Notes: generated by a model from the letters alone, not told the origin. DNA of 64,000 bases from Chloroflexota bacterium (GCA_029553955.1 JAKPJZ010000074.1:62001-126000); one strand, 5' to 3'; numbered from the stretch's first letter, positions 8,905 through 17,886 are shown. A program made the numbers and translations.

Positions 8905-9276
8905 ATGAACATGCAGGACAAGACCCTCACCTGCCGCGACTGTGGCGCCCAGTTCACGTTCACCGTCGGCGAGCAAGAGTTCTACGCCGAGAAGGGCTTT
9001 ACCAACGAGCCCTCGCGCTGCCCGAACTGCCGCGCTGCCAACAAGGCGAGCCGCGGTGGCGCTGGGCGGCCGCGCGACCGCGAGATGTACCCGGCCGTGT
9101 GCGATCGCTGCGGCAAGGAGACTCAAGTGCCCTTCCAGCCGCGCGGCGACAAGCCGGTCTACTGCTCCGAGTGCTTCTCGGCGCAGCGGTCTGGTGGCGG
9201 CGGTGGCGGCGGCGGCCGTGGCCCGAGGGGCGGCGGTGGCCCGCGCGGCCGGGGCCGCGACGACGACCGCTGGTAG
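8905..9276 (+). CDS. Zinc-ribbon protein with Gly/Arg-rich (RGG-like) C-terminal tail
   Basis: CRDCGAQF, CPNCRAAN, CDRCGKE, CSECF cysteine pairs; tail GGGGGGGGRGPRGGGGPRGRGRDDDRW. Confidence 0.88.
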   Translation: MNMQDKTLTCRDCGAQFTFTVGEQEFYAEKGFTNEPSRCPNCRAANKASRGGAGRPRDREMYPAVCDRCGKETQVPFQPRGDKPVYCSECFSAQRSGGGGGGGGRGPRGGGGPRGRGRDDDRW

Positions 9277-9335
9277 CCGGCGGGCGCGCACACGGGCGGC
9301 GCGACCGGTTTGAGCTACGAAGAGCGAGCCCTACG

Positions 9336-9368
9336 AAGGGGGCAGCGTGTGACGCGCTGCCCCCTTTT
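9336..9368 (+). terminator. Rho-independent terminator
   Basis: AAGGGGGCAGCG-loop-CGCTGCCCCCTT followed by TT. Confidence 0.8.
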
Positions 9369-9395
9369 CCGTGGCTGCGCGGGCCGGCGATACTG

Positions 9396-9523
9396 AGCTC
9401 GTAGTGCGCACGCCTGTGCGCCGTGAGGCTTGCCGCGGCTGGGCAGTGGCTTCGCGAGCCCTCTTTGCCTGTCCGAATCGGCGCCCTGTGGCGGCTGGCG
9501 CACAGGCGTGCGCACTATGAGCT
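9396..9523. mobile_element. 128 bp MITE-like element with 27 bp terminal inverted repeats (26/27)
   Basis: AGCTCGTAGTGCGCACGCCTGTGCGCC ... GGCGCACAGGCGTGCGCACTATGAGCT. Confidence 0.7.
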
Positions 9524-9533
9524 TGCCGCTGAC

Positions 9534-10376
9534 TCAGGGCTGGCTGGGGATGATCAACCGCTGCCCCGGGCGAACGAGGGTATCGCCCAAGTCGTTGGCG
9601 GCCATGATGGCCTCGACGCTCGTGCCGTAGCGCCTGGCAAGGGAGTAGAGCGTGTCGCCGCCACGCACCGTGTAGACGACGGGCTCGGGGGGCGGCGTGG
9701 CAGTGGGCGGCGGCGTCGCGCTGGGCGTTGGCATGGGCATGGCCGTGGCCGGGGGCACGCTGGCAGTGGGCGAGGGTAGCGCCTTGGCGGCGTGCGGCGA
9801 CGTGTAGGCGACGATAGCCATCCTCAGCAGGTGTTTGGCGTCGCCATGCTCGACGATGCTGACGCCGCTGATGACGCAGCCCGGCAGCGCTCCCTCGTCG
9901 ATGCGCGAAAGGCAGTGGATCAGCCCCGCCAACGGACCTGCGATCTGCACGTCGAGGACCCTGACGCTGTAGACGTCGTCAGCGGCGCCTTTCTGCACCG
10001 GCTGGCTCTGCAGGCTGACGATCTCGACCCCACTGGCGCCCGCATACTCGTAGAGGCGGGTGGGCATCTCGGCGGCCTGACCCTCGCTGAGGAGTATGCC
10101 TGCCGCCTGGGCGAGCGCGGCCTCGGCGGCGGCCCTGCGCCTCTCCGCTGCGCCTGGGGCGAGGGCCTGGGCCTCGCGCGCCTTGGCGAGCGCTGCGTCG
10201 GCTGCCGCCACCTGGGCCGAGAGGTCCATCCACGCGCGGATGCTCGGGACGAGCCCGCGCGCCGCAATGAGCCCGTAGGCCACGATGATGGCCGCGATGG
10301 TGCACGCGGCCAGCAGCGAGTAGAGCCGGTCGCCGCTGGGCAGCTTGCCCTGCAAATCGTTCAGGGCATCCTTCAT
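9534..10376 (-). CDS. PilO-like inner-membrane protein with C-terminal LysM domain
   Basis: N-terminal TM + coiled coil + alpha/beta region; Pro/Thr linker; YTVRGGDTLYSLARRYGTSVEAIMAANDLGDTLVRPGQRLIIP LysM. Confidence 0.7.
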   Translation of the reverse strand: MKDALNDLQGKLPSGDRLYSLLAACTIAAIIVAYGLIAARGLVPSIRAWMDLSAQVAAADAALAKAREAQALAPGAAERRRAAAEAALAQAAGILLSEGQAAEMPTRLYEYAGASGVEIVSLQSQPVQKGAADDVYSVRVLDVQIAGPLAGLIHCLSRIDEGALPGCVISGVSIVEHGDAKHLLRMAIVAYTSPHAAKALPSPTASVPPATAMPMPTPSATPPPTATPPPEPVVYTVRGGDTLYSLARRYGTSVEAIMAANDLGDTLVRPGQRLIIPSQP

Positions 10377-11608
10377 TGCGGCCCCGCTTTGGCCACCACG
10401 ACGATCTCGAACTGCACTGAGCTGGTTTCTTGAGCGCGCTCGCTCATCGGGAGCGGGAGCTGCGCCACGCCCCGCACGACCAGTAGCGGTGCGGCCAGCC
10501 CGGGCCTCCGCGAGGAGGCCGGCAGCGCGCCGCTCGGCCCGGAGCTGGTCGCTGTCGGTGTCGGCGTGCTCGTCGGCGTTGGCGTGGCCGTCGGCGGCAG
10601 CAGCGTGTTGGTGGGCGTGGGCGGCACGGGCGTGCTTGTCGGCGGCACGGAGGTGGGCGGCACCGGCGTGGCTGTGGGCAGGTACTCCTCGGCCGTCAGG
10701 CGGTACGACATCTTGGGGCCGTAGCTGCCGCGGTTCTTGACCTCGACGACGGCGCGCACGTCGGCGCTGCCCACCTGGAAGGCAACCTCGGAGCGCAGCG
10801 TGCCGGGTTTGACATCGTCGTTGACAAAGGTGGCGTCGCCCACCGTCACCGCCAACAGCGTATCGACACCCGGCGCCAGGTCGGACGTAAAGACCCGGTA
10901 GAACCTGCCCGCCTTGGCCAGAAAGCGGACCTGGTCCACATCGTCGGCAGGGCAGAACGCGCGCTGCTGTGCCTGGCTCAGAAAGATGTCGCGGGGCTCG
11001 GCGTCGTCGGGCTCGAAGGCATCGTGCCAGTCGGGCGTCGGCGTGGGCGTCGGGCTGGCCTCGGTGGGCGTGACGGCCGGCGGGGCGAATGGCCTGGCGA
11101 CGGTCTTCATCGATTGCACGCTGACGCGCTCAAAGAGGGCCGACGCTTCGAGCGCACGGACATAGGCGGCGACGGCGGCTTCGTTGGCGGCCGTGCCCTT
11201 GAGGGTGATCTCACGGCCGTTCTGTGTGACGGCAAGCAGGGCGAGCTGTGCCGGGTCATAGCTGCCGATGGCCGCGATCACGGCCGGCCATACGACGCGG
11301 CCGGCGGCAATCGTCGGCTTGATGGCGGCGACCCTGGCGGCTGCCGTCTCGACCCTGGCGACGGCGCCCGACGACTCGAGCTCGTGGGGCTGCGGCGTGG
11401 CCGCCTGCGCGGCGGCCGTCTGCAGGGGCGCGAGTTGCGCCTGCAGGGAGGTCGCCTGGCTGCGTATGCTGGCTGAGGCCAGGTTGAGGGTGAGCAGGAA
11501 CACGGCCAGTGCTGCGGCGACCAGCCACAGCACGACCGTTCTGGCTGAGAGCCTCGCGGGCTCATCCTCGATAGGGGCCTCCAGGTCATACGGAGCCGAC
11601 GAATCCAT
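10373..11608 (-). CDS. PilN-like membrane protein with PPC-like region and Pro/Thr-rich linker
   Basis: TM + coiled coil + LALLAVTQNGREITLKGTAANEAAVAAYVRALEASALFERVSVQSM (PilN-like); DAFEPDDAEPRD...DDVDQVRFLAKAGRFYRVFTSDLAPGVDTLLAV (PPC-like). Confidence 0.65.
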   Translation of the reverse strand: MDSSAPYDLEAPIEDEPARLSARTVVLWLVAAALAVFLLTLNLASASIRSQATSLQAQLAPLQTAAAQAATPQPHELESSGAVARVETAAARVAAIKPTIAAGRVVWPAVIAAIGSYDPAQLALLAVTQNGREITLKGTAANEAAVAAYVRALEASALFERVSVQSMKTVARPFAPPAVTPTEASPTPTPTPDWHDAFEPDDAEPRDIFLSQAQQRAFCPADDVDQVRFLAKAGRFYRVFTSDLAPGVDTLLAVTVGDATFVNDDVKPGTLRSEVAFQVGSADVRAVVEVKNRGSYGPKMSYRLTAEEYLPTATPVPPTSVPPTSTPVPPTPTNTLLPPTATPTPTSTPTPTATSSGPSGALPASSRRPGLAAPLLVVRGVAQLPLPMSERAQETSSVQFEIVVVAKAGPQ

Positions 11609-11610
11609 GG

Positions 11611-12753
11611 TTAGCCTGCCTCAAGGCTGCGTCGATGCGGGATCCTCTGCAACTGGGCGAGTGCCTCGTTTGACTGCACCACCAGGTCGCCGATGTCTAC
11701 GCCATCGGCGATTTTGACCAACGCCTCGCGGCGGGGGTCCATAAAGTCTACGTCGCCCAAAAGCTCCGACAGGATGGCCTGCGGGTCGCTCGTTTCAGGA
11801 GCGTCGCCCTCGGCAGCCTGTACATCGTGCCCGGGGTCTTGGCCCTGCTCGGGTGCGGCGCTATGGCTGTCGTTACCCTTGCCGCCGTCTGGCCCTGCGG
11901 CAGCCGTGCTGCCCTCCTGCTTCGACCCAGCCGCGGTTGCGTCGGCCGGGCCGCTGTCGCCGTCGCTCAGGCGAACGCGCTGCACCTGCCGTGCCGGCGC
12001 AGGCTGAGAGCCGGCCTGCTGGCCCTGCGCCTGCGCTGCGTCCTGTTGCTCAGCCTGTTTCTGGGCTGGCGAGGAGGCGGCCTGGGCCTGCGCGCTGTCG
12101 TCGTCGAGGCCCTGCAGCCAGGGCTTGGGCGCGGCGGTGCCTCGTGCCGCGAGCGGCCCATCCGCATCGTCCTCGGCCAACTGCTCGAGCCCGCGCTCTG
12201 CCGCTCTGCGGCCATAGCGTGGCGGGGCAATCGCCAGGGCAGCCGCGGCGGCCAGCAGCACCAGGGCCAGCGCGGCGCTCCAAAAGACGGCCCTCTGCCG
12301 GAGCAGCGTCGTCAGGAGCGACGGCGGCGAGTCGGGCAGGGCCAGGGCCTCGCGCAACGCCGCCAGCGACTCGCGCGCCTCGGGGCTCGCACTCTCCCTC
12401 TCTATGGTCGTCAGCAGGGCCGCCAAGGCTTCGGCATTCCACCCGGCAAGGTCCTTTTTGGCCTGGGTCAGGCTGCCGTTGCGCGCCAAGTCGGCCGCCA
12501 CGAGTGTGACATAACGTCCCTGGCGGCCAGCTTCCAGCTCCCAGGGGGCACAGCCGGCGACGCGCGCCGGCCACAGCCACCAGCCGATCGCCAGCCAGCC
12601 GACGAGCAGGCCGGCGAGGAAGATGAGGATGGCGACATACTTGTCGAGGCCGCCGGGAACGGCCGGGCGCCTTGTGTGTCCCTTGGCCGCCCGCCCGCCG
12701 GCGGCAGGGCTGCCGTCATCGGCCAGCGTGTCTGCGAGGTCTTGGGCTTGCAT
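11611..12753 (-). CDS. Unknown protein with two TM segments and Gln/Ala/Gly-rich linker (archaellum operon)
   Basis: KYVAILIFLAGLLVGWLAIGWWLW and AVFWSAALALVLLAAAAALAIA; starts 3 nt from the arlJ-like gene. Confidence 0.7.
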   Translation of the reverse strand: MQAQDLADTLADDGSPAAGGRAAKGHTRRPAVPGGLDKYVAILIFLAGLLVGWLAIGWWLWPARVAGCAPWELEAGRQGRYVTLVAADLARNGSLTQAKKDLAGWNAEALAALLTTIERESASPEARESLAALREALALPDSPPSLLTTLLRQRAVFWSAALALVLLAAAAALAIAPPRYGRRAAERGLEQLAEDDADGPLAARGTAAPKPWLQGLDDDSAQAQAASSPAQKQAEQQDAAQAQGQQAGSQPAPARQVQRVRLSDGDSGPADATAAGSKQEGSTAAAGPDGGKGNDSHSAAPEQGQDPGHDVQAAEGDAPETSDPQAILSELLGDVDFMDPRREALVKIADGVDIGDLVVQSNEALAQLQRIPHRRSLEAG

Positions 12754-12755
12754 CG

Positions 12756-14249
12756 TCAACCTACTCTGAAGAACGCCTGGACGAGCGGGGGCATGACGAC
12801 CAGGCAGACGCCCGACAACGCCAACAGGATAGAGAAGTAGAACGACCCCTTCAGAAGGTGCCCGCCATCGGCGGCGGCAATGGCGAAGGCGTTGACCAGC
12901 GCCAGCACGACGACCATGGCATAGGTGAGGGTCATGACGGTGCCCAAGATGGGGCTGGCGAAGCTGAGCATCGGGAGCTGCAGCGAGGCCGCGGCCTCTT
13001 CGGCCTGCGAGCTCGCGGCGGCCGCGATGAGGTCGGTGAACGTGCGGATGACCTCCAGGATGATGATCATCAGGGCGCAAACGGCCACGTGCATGACGAT
13101 GGTCAGATTGGAGAACGTCGAGGAAATGCCGCGCCGCCTGGCGCGGAGCATGACCTCGGTGGTGGCGAACTGGCTGCAGAGCGAGCCCACCGTGGCGGTG
13201 TCGCTGCCGAGCTTGATGGCATCATAGAACACGGTGATGGTATCGTTGATCAGCTTGCTGCCGGTCTCGACGGCGAATTGCTTCCAGCAGAGGGCCGGCG
13301 CGATGGCGGCCTTGAAGCGCCAGCCGAGCCGCTTCAGGTCGGGCAGCAGGCTGGGGAAGGAGGCCGGATCGAGCTGGTCGAGGGCCGCCGCGAGTGTGGT
13401 GCCGGTCGACGCCGCCACGGCGCCAAAGGTGCGCAGGAAGGGGCCAATCTCCCGGTCCTTCTTCTCCACTTCGAGCGAGGCCCGCAGGCTGACGACGCCC
13501 AGGGGCAGCAGGGCCAGGCCGGCCACGATGAGGAGCCAGCCCAACGACACTCTGAGCAGGCCCAGCAGGAGGCAGAGGCCGAGCGTGGCCGGCAGCGATG
13601 CCTTGGCGAGCCGCAGCGCCAGGCGCTGCAGGGCCGGCCCTGTGGCAACGAACAGGGCCTCGGCCTCGCAGGGCGCGGCGCGCGAGATGATCCAGGCCCC
13701 GCCGGCGCTCGCCAGCACCGCGGTGATGATCAGGCCGGCGCTCATGCCGGCGCCCAGGTCGTAGATCATCGTCGAGGTCAGGTTGACGATGACAATCAGC
13801 GTCGCCGAGACGACAAGAGCGCCGTAGGCATCGGTCCACCTGGTGAGCGATGAGAGGTTGCGGTCATATTGCTTCTCGTAGACGTTGCCCTGCACCTCGG
13901 CTTCCTGGGTTAGGAAGGCAACCTCGGGGTGGCCCGAGGAGAGCGCATCGGCAAAGCGCAGGAGCAACGTCTTCATGGCCTCCGACGTGGACTTTTGGCC
14001 GACCGCAGTGCACGCGGCAGGATAGTTGTAGCCCAGCTTTTCGCAGAGCAGATGGACACGCTTAAAGTACTCGGCCGGAGAGCTGACCAGCCGTGCGGCA
14101 AGCTGGAAGAGCTGGCCTCTGGCAATGCCCGCCGACGCGATCGCCGACATGTAGATCAACTGGTAGAAGAGGTCAAACTCGGACGGTTCCTTAAACGAGA
14201 CCTTGCTTGCGGGCCTCGGCAATGACCTTGAAGAGCTGATGGAAGCCAT
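12756..14249 (-). CDS. arlJ: Archaellum membrane platform protein, ArlJ/FlaJ-like (TadC/T2SF superfamily)
   Basis: Polytopic; RGISSTFSNLTIVMHVAVCALMIIILEVIRTFTDLI; overlaps the arlI-like gene. Confidence 0.85.
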   Translation of the reverse strand: MASISSSRSLPRPASKVSFKEPSEFDLFYQLIYMSAIASAGIARGQLFQLAARLVSSPAEYFKRVHLLCEKLGYNYPAACTAVGQKSTSEAMKTLLLRFADALSSGHPEVAFLTQEAEVQGNVYEKQYDRNLSSLTRWTDAYGALVVSATLIVIVNLTSTMIYDLGAGMSAGLIITAVLASAGGAWIISRAAPCEAEALFVATGPALQRLALRLAKASLPATLGLCLLLGLLRVSLGWLLIVAGLALLPLGVVSLRASLEVEKKDREIGPFLRTFGAVAASTGTTLAAALDQLDPASFPSLLPDLKRLGWRFKAAIAPALCWKQFAVETGSKLINDTITVFYDAIKLGSDTATVGSLCSQFATTEVMLRARRRGISSTFSNLTIVMHVAVCALMIIILEVIRTFTDLIAAAASSQAEEAAASLQLPMLSFASPILGTVMTLTYAMVVVLALVNAFAIAAADGGHLLKGSFYFSILLALSGVCLVVMPPLVQAFFRVG

Positions 14250-15873
14250 CGACGCCTCCCCTCCTGTGCAGCCTTTCCAGGATCCTGGCCCGGCGCTGCA
14301 GCTCCTGGTAGATCTCTCTCTTGCGGCTCTCCGGCAGGTTGCGCCTGCGGGCGAGCTTTTCCTCGAGGACGTAGCTGTTCTTGTTTCCCGGGAACTCGAA
14401 GGTGTCGTCGTCAGGCTTCCAGCGAAAGGTCGTGATGAATGAAAAGCTATCGGACCGGGTCTCATACTCCACGATTTCGTTGATGCTGAGTACCCGGCGC
14501 ACCATCCTGCCGTCGGGGCCGCGGACGGCAGACTGGATGACGACGACGTCCAGGTTGTCGATATAGGTCTTGGGCACGTTGATTGGGTTGCCGGTGAGGC
14601 GCTGGATGAGGCGCTGCACCGAGGCGGCATGGAAGGTGGCCATGACGCCGTGCCCCGTCTGCATGGCCTGGAAGGCGACATTGCCCTCGATGCCGCGGAT
14701 TTCGCCGATCATGATGCGGTCGGGGCGCTGCCGCAACGCCGCCTTGAGCAGGGTGAACATGTCGATCGCCGTGCTCCGTTCCGAGTTGCCCGTGTCGCGG
14801 ACGACCTCGCGGAGCCAGTTGGCCTGTGGCATTTGGAGCTCGGGCGTGTCTTCGATGCTGATGACCTTGGCATCGGGGATGATAAAGGTCGTCAGCGCGT
14901 TCAGCAGGGTCGTCTTGCCCGAGGCCGTCTCGCCGCAGACAAAGACGTTGAGCCCTTCCTCGATGACCATCCAGAGGTAGGCGGCCATGGTATAGTCGAG
15001 GCTGCCGAAGGCGATCAACTGCACGATGCTGAGCGGCTCTTCGGCGAACTTGCGGATGGTAAAGTTGCTGCCGCGCTTGGCAATGTCGCGGCCGTAGACG
15101 ATGTTGATGCGTGAGCCGTCGGGCAGCACGGCGTCGACGATGGGGTTGCGCACCGTGACCGGCCGCTTGATGCGCTCGGCCAGCCAGAGGACGAACTCGT
15201 CGAGCTCATCCATGCACGAAAAGACGATGGAAGCCTGGATGCTGCGAAAGATCTTGTGCTCGATAAAGATGTGCCCCACGCCGGAGCAACTGATGTCTTC
15301 GATGTAGGGGTCTTGGATCAGCGGCTCGAGCACGCCGAGCCCCACCTTGTCACGGAGGGTCAGGTAGCGCACGGCCTCGATCTGCTGCGGGGAGACATGC
15401 ACCTGCCCGTTGTTCTCCCCCGGGCGCATGGTGCAGACGTGGCCGAGGCACTTGAGAAAGACCGCGGCGCGCTCGTCATCTTGGGCTTGGCCAATCTCCT
15501 CGGCCCAGTCGAGCAGCCGGAAATCGACCTCCTGCATCAGCCCGCCCAGCTCGACCGTCAGGTCGGGCGTGATGGGGATGTAAAAGTCGCGCTCGCCGAC
15601 GGCGTCGGGGTAGATGTGCACATAGTGCCCGTCTTTGCTGGGGTAGATCAGGTTGCGGCCGGGGAGGCTGCCGAGCGAGCGGCTGAGCCGGGGGTAGTAC
15701 TGCGGAATGCCGATCTCGGCGACCGGCAGGCCTTCGAGGTACGCGCGCAGATACGGCTTCGCCTGCGCGGCCTCTTGCAGCGCGCGGGGAAACCGGCCGA
15801 GTTGGTTGGGTGCAGAGCCTCGCCTGCGCCCCATGACCCGCTCGCGGGGAAAAGGTAGCCTGATCTCTGGCAT
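14191..15873 (-). CDS. arlI: Archaellum ATPase, ArlI/FlaI-like (type II/IV secretion ATPase)
   Basis: NVFVCGETASGKTTLLNALTTFI Walker A, SIEDTPELQMP, RQRPDRIMIGEIRG, GHGVMATFHAAS. Confidence 0.95.
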   Translation of the reverse strand: MPEIRLPFPRERVMGRRRGSAPNQLGRFPRALQEAAQAKPYLRAYLEGLPVAEIGIPQYYPRLSRSLGSLPGRNLIYPSKDGHYVHIYPDAVGERDFYIPITPDLTVELGGLMQEVDFRLLDWAEEIGQAQDDERAAVFLKCLGHVCTMRPGENNGQVHVSPQQIEAVRYLTLRDKVGLGVLEPLIQDPYIEDISCSGVGHIFIEHKIFRSIQASIVFSCMDELDEFVLWLAERIKRPVTVRNPIVDAVLPDGSRINIVYGRDIAKRGSNFTIRKFAEEPLSIVQLIAFGSLDYTMAAYLWMVIEEGLNVFVCGETASGKTTLLNALTTFIIPDAKVISIEDTPELQMPQANWLREVVRDTGNSERSTAIDMFTLLKAALRQRPDRIMIGEIRGIEGNVAFQAMQTGHGVMATFHAASVQRLIQRLTGNPINVPKTYIDNLDVVVIQSAVRGPDGRMVRRVLSINEIVEYETRSDSFSFITTFRWKPDDDTFEFPGNKNSYVLEEKLARRRNLPESRKREIYQELQRRARILERLHRRGGVDGFHQLFKVIAEARKQGLV

Positions 15874-15880
15874 GGGCGAT

Positions 15881-16660
15881 CTACCCTTGGGCCTTGTTGA
15901 TCGGGATTATCCTCATGCCCAGCCCCGGTTCCACCTCAAAGCTGACGATGTTGCCGGTGTTCTTGCTCGCGCCTCTGACCTTGGACACTTGCATGACCTT
16001 GACCAGCTTGGCACCCACCTCCTCGGTGCGCAGGCAGAGGTGCGCATCGCACAGCGAAGTGATGCGCACGAGCAGCTCCGACGAGACGGCATGGGAGTGG
16101 ATGATGTTGACGATGGTCATGCTCTCAGAGCACAGCCGCTTGCAGCCCTCGAAGAAACCAATGACGTCCTCGGGCGGTGTGGCGAGGATGAAGGGCGTGA
16201 GCGCATCGACGAAGACAATGTCGCTGCCGCGATAGTGCTCGGCCCTGATCGCCTCCAGCAGGGCGCCCAGGCAGTCGCCCTCCGAGCGTGCGACTTCCAT
16301 GGGGTAGATGCGCAGCCGGCGCAGCAGCATAAAGTCGAGAATGTCGATGTTCAGGCTCTGCATCTGCTTGATCAGGCTCTTCACCGTGTTCTCGGTGGTA
16401 AAGAAGGCGAGGCGAAAGCCGTCGTAGAGCGAGCCCCACATCATCTGCTGCGATAGCACCGACTTGCCCGCATGGGAATGGCCGTCGATCAGGGTCAGCG
16501 AGCCGATGGGGATGCCGCCACCCATCTTGTTGTCGATCTCCATGTTGCCTGTGGACACCACGCTCTTCCTGGGCTGGTCGCCGGCAGCCTGCTCAGCGCC
16601 GGAGGCGCTGAACGTCTGGCGTGCCTCGCCGATGAGCGTGCCTACAGAGGGTGCTGGCAT
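15881..16660 (-). CDS. arlH: ArlH/FlaH-like KaiC-family ATPase
   Basis: NKMGGGIPIGSLTLIDGHSHAGKSVLSQQMMWGSL..FTTENTVKSLIKQMQSLNIDI directly upstream of arlI. Confidence 0.92.
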   Translation of the reverse strand: MPAPSVGTLIGEARQTFSASGAEQAAGDQPRKSVVSTGNMEIDNKMGGGIPIGSLTLIDGHSHAGKSVLSQQMMWGSLYDGFRLAFFTTENTVKSLIKQMQSLNIDILDFMLLRRLRIYPMEVARSEGDCLGALLEAIRAEHYRGSDIVFVDALTPFILATPPEDVIGFFEGCKRLCSESMTIVNIIHSHAVSSELLVRITSLCDAHLCLRTEEVGAKLVKVMQVSKVRGASKNTGNIVSFEVEPGLGMRIIPINKAQG

Positions 16661-16689
16661 TCCTGCCTCCCTGCCTACCCGTGAGCGTG

Positions 16690-16862
16690 CATACCGTCAT
16701 TGCGAGTGACCCAGGGTCTCCGAACCCTGTGCCCAGCACAGAACCTTGGCCTGTCATTGCGAGGAGGCGGCCGCAGCCGCCGACGAAGCAATCCCCAGGT
16801 TGCGAGCGCAGCGAGGCAACTCCAATGCCCGACGCGGAGACTGCGCTGCGCTCGCAATGACA
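16690..16862. repeat. TCATTGCGAG-type repeat block inside the archaellum operon
   Basis: GTCATTGCGAGTGACCC..., GTCATTGCGAGGAGGCGGCCGCAGCCGCCGACGAAGCAATC, CTGCGCTGCGCTCGCAATGACA. Confidence 0.85.
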
Positions 16863-16878
16863 GTGTGAGCGCTCAAGC

Positions 16879-17406
16879 TTACTTGACAAAGGCCAGCGAT
16901 GCGGCGATGCCGTTGGGCGTCGAGACGGTCGCCACGCCGGCCGTGCCAACCTTCACCGGGGGCGAGACCTTGACGCGGATGACCAGCTCTTCGCCGGGGT
17001 TCACGATGCCCGGGTCCTGGACCTCCGGGAGGGCTTTGGCGGCGTCGTGGTAGATGCCCTATAGCGCCCACTGGTTCTGCCCGGGGTCGGCCGCCTGGGC
17101 ATACGGGTACCACCCGGCCATGCGGCCGGTGGGCGTCACGTACTCGAGCACGACGTCCCACTGCCGCAAGTCGGAGAGCTTGACGCTGCCATCGTTCTTC
17201 AGGGTGATGGTGACCACGTCGCCGGTGGCCTCCATGCCGGCGCCGACGGGCGACAGGCTGGTGCGCGAGCGCTCCAGAGCGCGCTCATCCATGGCGCGCC
17301 ACGACTCCAGCAGGCCGGTTTGCGCCGAGATGCAGGCATAGGTCAGGGTCAGCATGCTGAGTAGGACGAGGATGATGATGAGTGCCGCTGCTACCACCGT
17401 CTCCAT
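16879..17406 (-). pseudogene. ArlF/ArlG-like protein with in-frame TAG at 17059-17061 (115 aa + 59 aa); truncated, degraded or read through
   Basis: METVVAAALIIILVLLSMLTL N-terminus; after TAG the same frame continues GIYHDAAKALPEVQDPGIVNPGEELVIRVKVSPPVKVGTAGVATVSTPNGIAASLAFVK then TAA. Confidence 0.75.
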
Positions 17407-17409
17407 GGC

Positions 17410-17886
17410 TCACCTGTTGGGGCTAAAGTAGTACTCGGTCGAGACGCCGTTGGGCGTGGTCATCTTGAAGAAATAGCGTTCGCCCGGCACGAGGACGTAG
17501 CTGAGATCGACGGTGACCTTGAGGGTGCTGCCGGGCTTCCAATAGGTGTCGTTCTCCACGGCGTATTCCCAGTGCGGGTCGCCACTGTCGTGAGGGATGC
17601 GCTGATAGTTGCCCTCCGGGCCAAAGAAGACATCGCAACGCTCGACGGCCTTGATGGAAGAGGCGCCGATGTTCTTGACCCAGACGAGGGCGACGTCGGT
17701 ATAGTCGGGCGACGTACAGGCGTGGATCACCGCGAGCTGGCTGGAGAAGCGCTCATCGATGCGCGCCTTCATGCCGACCAGGGCATTGCTGCTCTGTATG
17801 ACCGCCGGATAGACGGCGCTGAAGAGCATCGTGGCCGCAATGACCCCGGCGACGATCAGGAGGGTGGTGACGATGGCCTTATCCAA
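17410..17886 (-). CDS. ArlG/FlaG-like archaellum protein
   Basis: N-terminal TM; VALVWVKNIGASSIKAVERCDVFFGPEGN..MTTPNGVSTEYYFSP. Confidence 0.8.
   Translation of the reverse strand: MDKAIVTTLLIVAGVIAATMLFSAVYPAVIQSSNALVGMKARIDERFSSQLAVIHACTSPDYTDVALVWVKNIGASSIKAVERCDVFFGPEGNYQRIPHDSGDPHWEYAVENDTYWKPGSTLKVTVDLSYVLVPGERYFFKMTTPNGVSTEYYFSPNR

Noticed and set aside
10540-10690. Periodic CGGCGTGG/GTGGGCGG tracts looking like a repeat array
   Set aside because: Coding for a Pro/Thr-rich linker (PPTSVPPTSTPVPPTPTNTLLPPTATPTPTSTPTPTATS)
17059-17061. Pyrrolysine decoding of the TAG in the ArlF-like gene
   Set aside because: No pyl genes or PYLIS-like evidence in the window; nonsense mutation or readthrough is simpler
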